From JANOSH01 sp031415695 (GTDB lineage Bacteria; Actinomycetota; Acidimicrobiia; Acidimicrobiales; Ilumatobacteraceae), in the NCBI GenBank assembly GCA_031415695.1, contig JANOSH010000036.1, forward strand, positions 1 to 14,224: DNA of 14,224 bases. Reading direction: 5' to 3'. Positions 13,020 to 14,224 of the stretch are shown here, one piece after another; the first letter of the stretch is position 1; each line of letters starts with the position of its first letter. Position numbers and translations under genes: made by a program. The notes beneath the pieces were generated by a model. The model saw only the letters and a list, made by a program, of their open reading frames with translations, was not told the DNA's origin and did no database searches.

Positions 13020-13435
13020 GCGCCCTGTACCCGTCCTCGACTGCGTCAAGCTGGGCGGCGTCGGTAGGCGGGCCGCTCTCGTCGCAACACGGCGGTTTGT
13101 CTCTCGGCTCGGCAGGCGGATCGACGTCGAGCGCGTCGTACAAGCGTGGTGTAGACATCACGGCTTCGGTCGTTGTCGAGGTGCTCGCCGACGTCGACCA
13201 CCAGGGCCACGTCGACCTCGGGGAAGGCGAGGACCAAGCGCCAACGGCCCCACAAGTGGATCGCGCACAGCTTGTCGAGGCCCTCTCCGGCGAGCCGGTA
13301 GCCGGCGGCATCGCAGCCTTCGCGTTCCAGGGCAGCGGTCGCGTTGGCGAAGGCGACCCTCACCGGTCCACGGAGCTTGCCAGCCGCTTGCCGGCCGGTC
13401 GGGGTCCAGGCGAGCCGGAACCCTTTCGACGTCAG
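12994..13435 (-). pseudogene. Putative toxin of a toxin-antitoxin pair, damaged
   Basis: From 13435 the minus strand reads LTSKGFRLAWTPTGRQAAGK, then VRVAFANATAALEREG, LAGEGLDKLCAIHLWGRWRL and VLAFPEVDVALVVDVGEHLD to DVYTT. It then shifts frame near 13148 to LYDALDVDPPAEPRDKPPCC and a tail ending RALTRRRRRR at 12994. The small basic-plus-strand core (GRWRLVLAF, then VDVGEH) and its place after an HTH gene suggest a RelE/ParE-like toxin; this is contextual. The start is a CTG at 13435 overlapping the antitoxin stop, where ATG would be expected. GTG at 13363 would give a shorter protein. A frameshift plus the start change indicate it is probably inactive. It converges on the integrase remnant. 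Confidence 0.6.
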
Positions 13436-13884
13436 AGGTCCGCGCTCGAGAAGGGCTCGTACTCGCCCCCGTGCATCTCCTCCAACGACTTGCGAACACG
13501 CGGGTGCGACCGGATTCGCTGATCCTCGAGACGGTCGACGAGCGCACGCAGCAACTCGCGATCCTGACCGAGCTCCCGAAGCTTCGCCACCGCCGGCAGC
13601 ACCGCGGCCAACGACGCCGTCGACACCCGCGCCGGCTTCGCGCCGGGCACCGGGTCAAGCGGGCCATCAGCCAGCCAGTCCCGCGTCGTCCGCTCCGACA
13701 GCCCGAGCATCTTGGCCGCGACCGACACCCTCACGCCGGGCACCTCCTGCTCGCGGCGTTGACGCATCAGCGTCAACCGGCGCTTGAGCTGCGGGCTCAC
13801 CGACGGGTCGTGCGTCGCCACGTCAAGGTCGATCAGATCCTGCACGGCCGCCTCAGCTGCGCTCACATCGGCGGTCAAGCTCAC
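13432..13884 (-). CDS. Putative antitoxin with MerR-like HTH
   Basis: This 150-residue protein starts VSLTADVSAAEAAVQDLIDL. A central helix-turn-helix reads VRVSVAAKMLGLSERTTRDW and is followed by ADGPLDPVPG and VSTASLAAVLPAVAKLRELG, close to the MerR/excisionase wHTH layout. The C-terminal part (ELLRALVDRLEDQRIRSHPR and HGGEYEP) is helical and charged, suited to binding a partner. The GTG at 13884 was chosen because TACTCT (13896-13891 on the minus strand) sits about 7 bp upstream, which suggests a leaderless message. Upstream in-frame sequence crosses the arm repeat and hairpin. The stop overlaps the downstream toxin start (CTGA), so the pair was coupled. The role is probably to neutralise the toxin and repress the promoter. 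A stand-alone regulator is the alternative. Confidence 0.68.
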   Translation of the reverse strand: MSLTADVSAAEAAVQDLIDLDVATHDPSVSPQLKRRLTLMRQRREQEVPGVRVSVAAKMLGLSERTTRDWLADGPLDPVPGAKPARVSTASLAAVLPAVAKLRELGQDRELLRALVDRLEDQRIRSHPRVRKSLEEMHGGEYEPFSSADL

Positions 13885-13890
13885 GTTGCG

Positions 13891-13896
13891 AGAGTA
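13891..13896 (-). promoter_or_regulatory. Candidate -10 box of the antitoxin-toxin pair
   Basis: TACTCT on the minus strand ends 6 bp before the GTG at 13884, the spacing seen for leaderless actinobacterial genes. No clear -35 box is seen. Confidence 0.35.
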
Positions 13897-13956
13897 CCGC
13901 GGGCGGCTCCGAGAAACAGCCCGTTTCCGGAAGGCCAGTCCCGTCGAATGCCGCTC

Positions 13957-14013
13957 GATGGCGGGTCGTGCCGGATCGTGCCGGATCGTCCCGGTAGAAG
14001 ATCCGGTAGAAGA
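13957..14013. repeat. Arm repeat, right inner end of the integrative element
   Basis: TCGATGGCG, then TGCCGGATC and CCGGATCG, lead into CCGGTAGAAGATCCGGTAGA and AGA. The double CCGGTAGAAGA block (13991-14013) is the same as at 8886-8908 and in the same orientation. CCGGATCGTG is duplicated here. After excision these two copies would flank the joined attachment site on either side. Confidence 0.6.
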
Positions 14014-14029
14014 CTCCCCGGAATGCAGA

Positions 14030-14055
14030 AGGCCCCACTCCGAGAAGTGGGGCCT
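14030..14055 (-). terminator. Hairpin downstream of tRNA fragment 2
   Basis: AGGCCCCACT (14030-14039) pairs perfectly with AGTGGGGCCT (14046-14055) across a 6-base loop, 15 bp past the CCA end. It has the same distance and stem length as the hairpin at 8673-8708 but a different sequence. Confidence 0.65.
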
Positions 14056-14070
14056 GACCTGCACTTACGA

Positions 14071-14115
14071 TGGTGGCGGGGGTAGGATTTGAACCTGTGA
14101 CCTTCGGGTTATGAG
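14071..14115 (-). other. Attachment site 2: 3' fragment of tRNA-Met(CAT)
   Basis: It has the same tRNA portion as site 1, from anticodon loop CTCATAA to CCCCGCC-A-CCA, with the identical 32-bp core at 14084-14115. The T-stem here is ACAGG/CCTAC, with two mismatches, unlike site 1. Upstream bases allow only three anticodon-stem pairs (GGG/CCC). No D-arm or GGCGGGG acceptor strand is found up to the window end, so it is not a complete tRNA gene. Bases 14116-14224 hold no gene I can support. Confidence 0.78.
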
Positions 14116-14224
14116 CCCTACGGTCATCGTCTGCTCTCGTAGGCGCTGGCAGACTATTGCGGCTGCTCAGAGCCTGTTTCTATCACGTCGATCAAGACTC
14201 CTGTAGACCCTCGTAGACGCCTGT

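Larger units (their letters stand above)
8724..14115. mobile_element. Integrative element bracketed by tRNA-Met 3' fragments
   Basis: The segment is bounded by 45-bp direct repeats (8724-8768 and 14071-14115), both parts of a tRNA. It contains tyrosine recombinase genes, a putative toxin-antitoxin pair, two small cargo genes and matching repeats near both inner ends (8862-8910 and 13957-14013). This is the layout of an element integrated by a tyrosine recombinase at a tRNA 3' end. The probable native integrase survives only as a C-terminal piece (12798-13019), so the element is likely immobile on its own. The boundaries are seen directly; mobility and history are inferred. Confidence 0.72.

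Noticed and set aside
14071..14150. Complete tRNA-Met gene at the right side
   Set aside because: The acceptor 5' strand and D-arm are absent, and the T-stem mispairs; only the 3' part is present.

Overview
The base composition is GC-rich, GTG starts are common and several transcripts look leaderless. A mycothiol-dependent maleylpyruvate isomerase-family protein is present. Together these point to an actinomycete (Actinomycetota); nothing seen fixes the genus. The window is an accessory region: a few intact metabolic or regulatory genes separated by decayed mobile DNA.

Left part (1-8611). An IS3-family element enters from the left edge on the minus strand (orfA complete, orfB cut by the edge, a T_TTT_TTC slippery site between them). 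A coupled minus-strand PadR regulator and small membrane protein gene pair follows, then a maleylpyruvate isomerase-family gene on the plus strand. From about 3420 the sequence is an IS graveyard. It holds a possible ISL3-like N-terminal scrap, a possible IS110-like scrap, and three differently damaged copies (A 3610-4056, B 5051-5311, C 7690-8611) of one DDE integrase-type transposase with recognisable terminal repeats. Between or beside them sit a coupled pair of unknown genes whose first member has two in-frame stops, an intact CaiB/BaiF-type CoA transferase, a deleted inositol-monophosphatase remnant coupled to it, an intact SAM-dependent methyltransferase, and the first codons of an NTF2/SnoaL-like gene truncated at copy C.

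Right part (8724-14115). Two 45-bp direct repeats, both the 3' part of a minus-strand tRNA with anticodon CAT, bracket a 5.3-kb integrative element. Each has a strong hairpin just past the CCA end, and each element arm carries a copy of a repeat built on GGTAGAAGATCC. Neither repeat has the 5' half of the tRNA, so this looks like one unit of a tandem array at a tRNA-Met locus. Cargo is an intact NTF2/SnoaL-like gene and a small membrane protein gene. The core is three consecutive plus-strand tyrosine recombinase genes, each overlapping the next by 4 bp, matching the known 'recombinase in trio' (RIT) architecture. Here the first lacks its N-terminal domain, the second has a frameshift and only the third is intact.

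Immediately after the third recombinase is a cluster of five TTATGCCGA/TCGGCATAA boxes ending in a perfect 20-bp palindrome. It abuts, to within one base, the HDLRH codons of a fourth, truncated tyrosine recombinase, perhaps the tRNA element's own integrase. A minus-strand putative toxin-antitoxin pair (antitoxin intact, toxin damaged) fills the right arm.

The most novel-looking signals are the TTATGCCGA box cluster at the RIT/integrase junction and the paired tRNA fragments with arm repeats.
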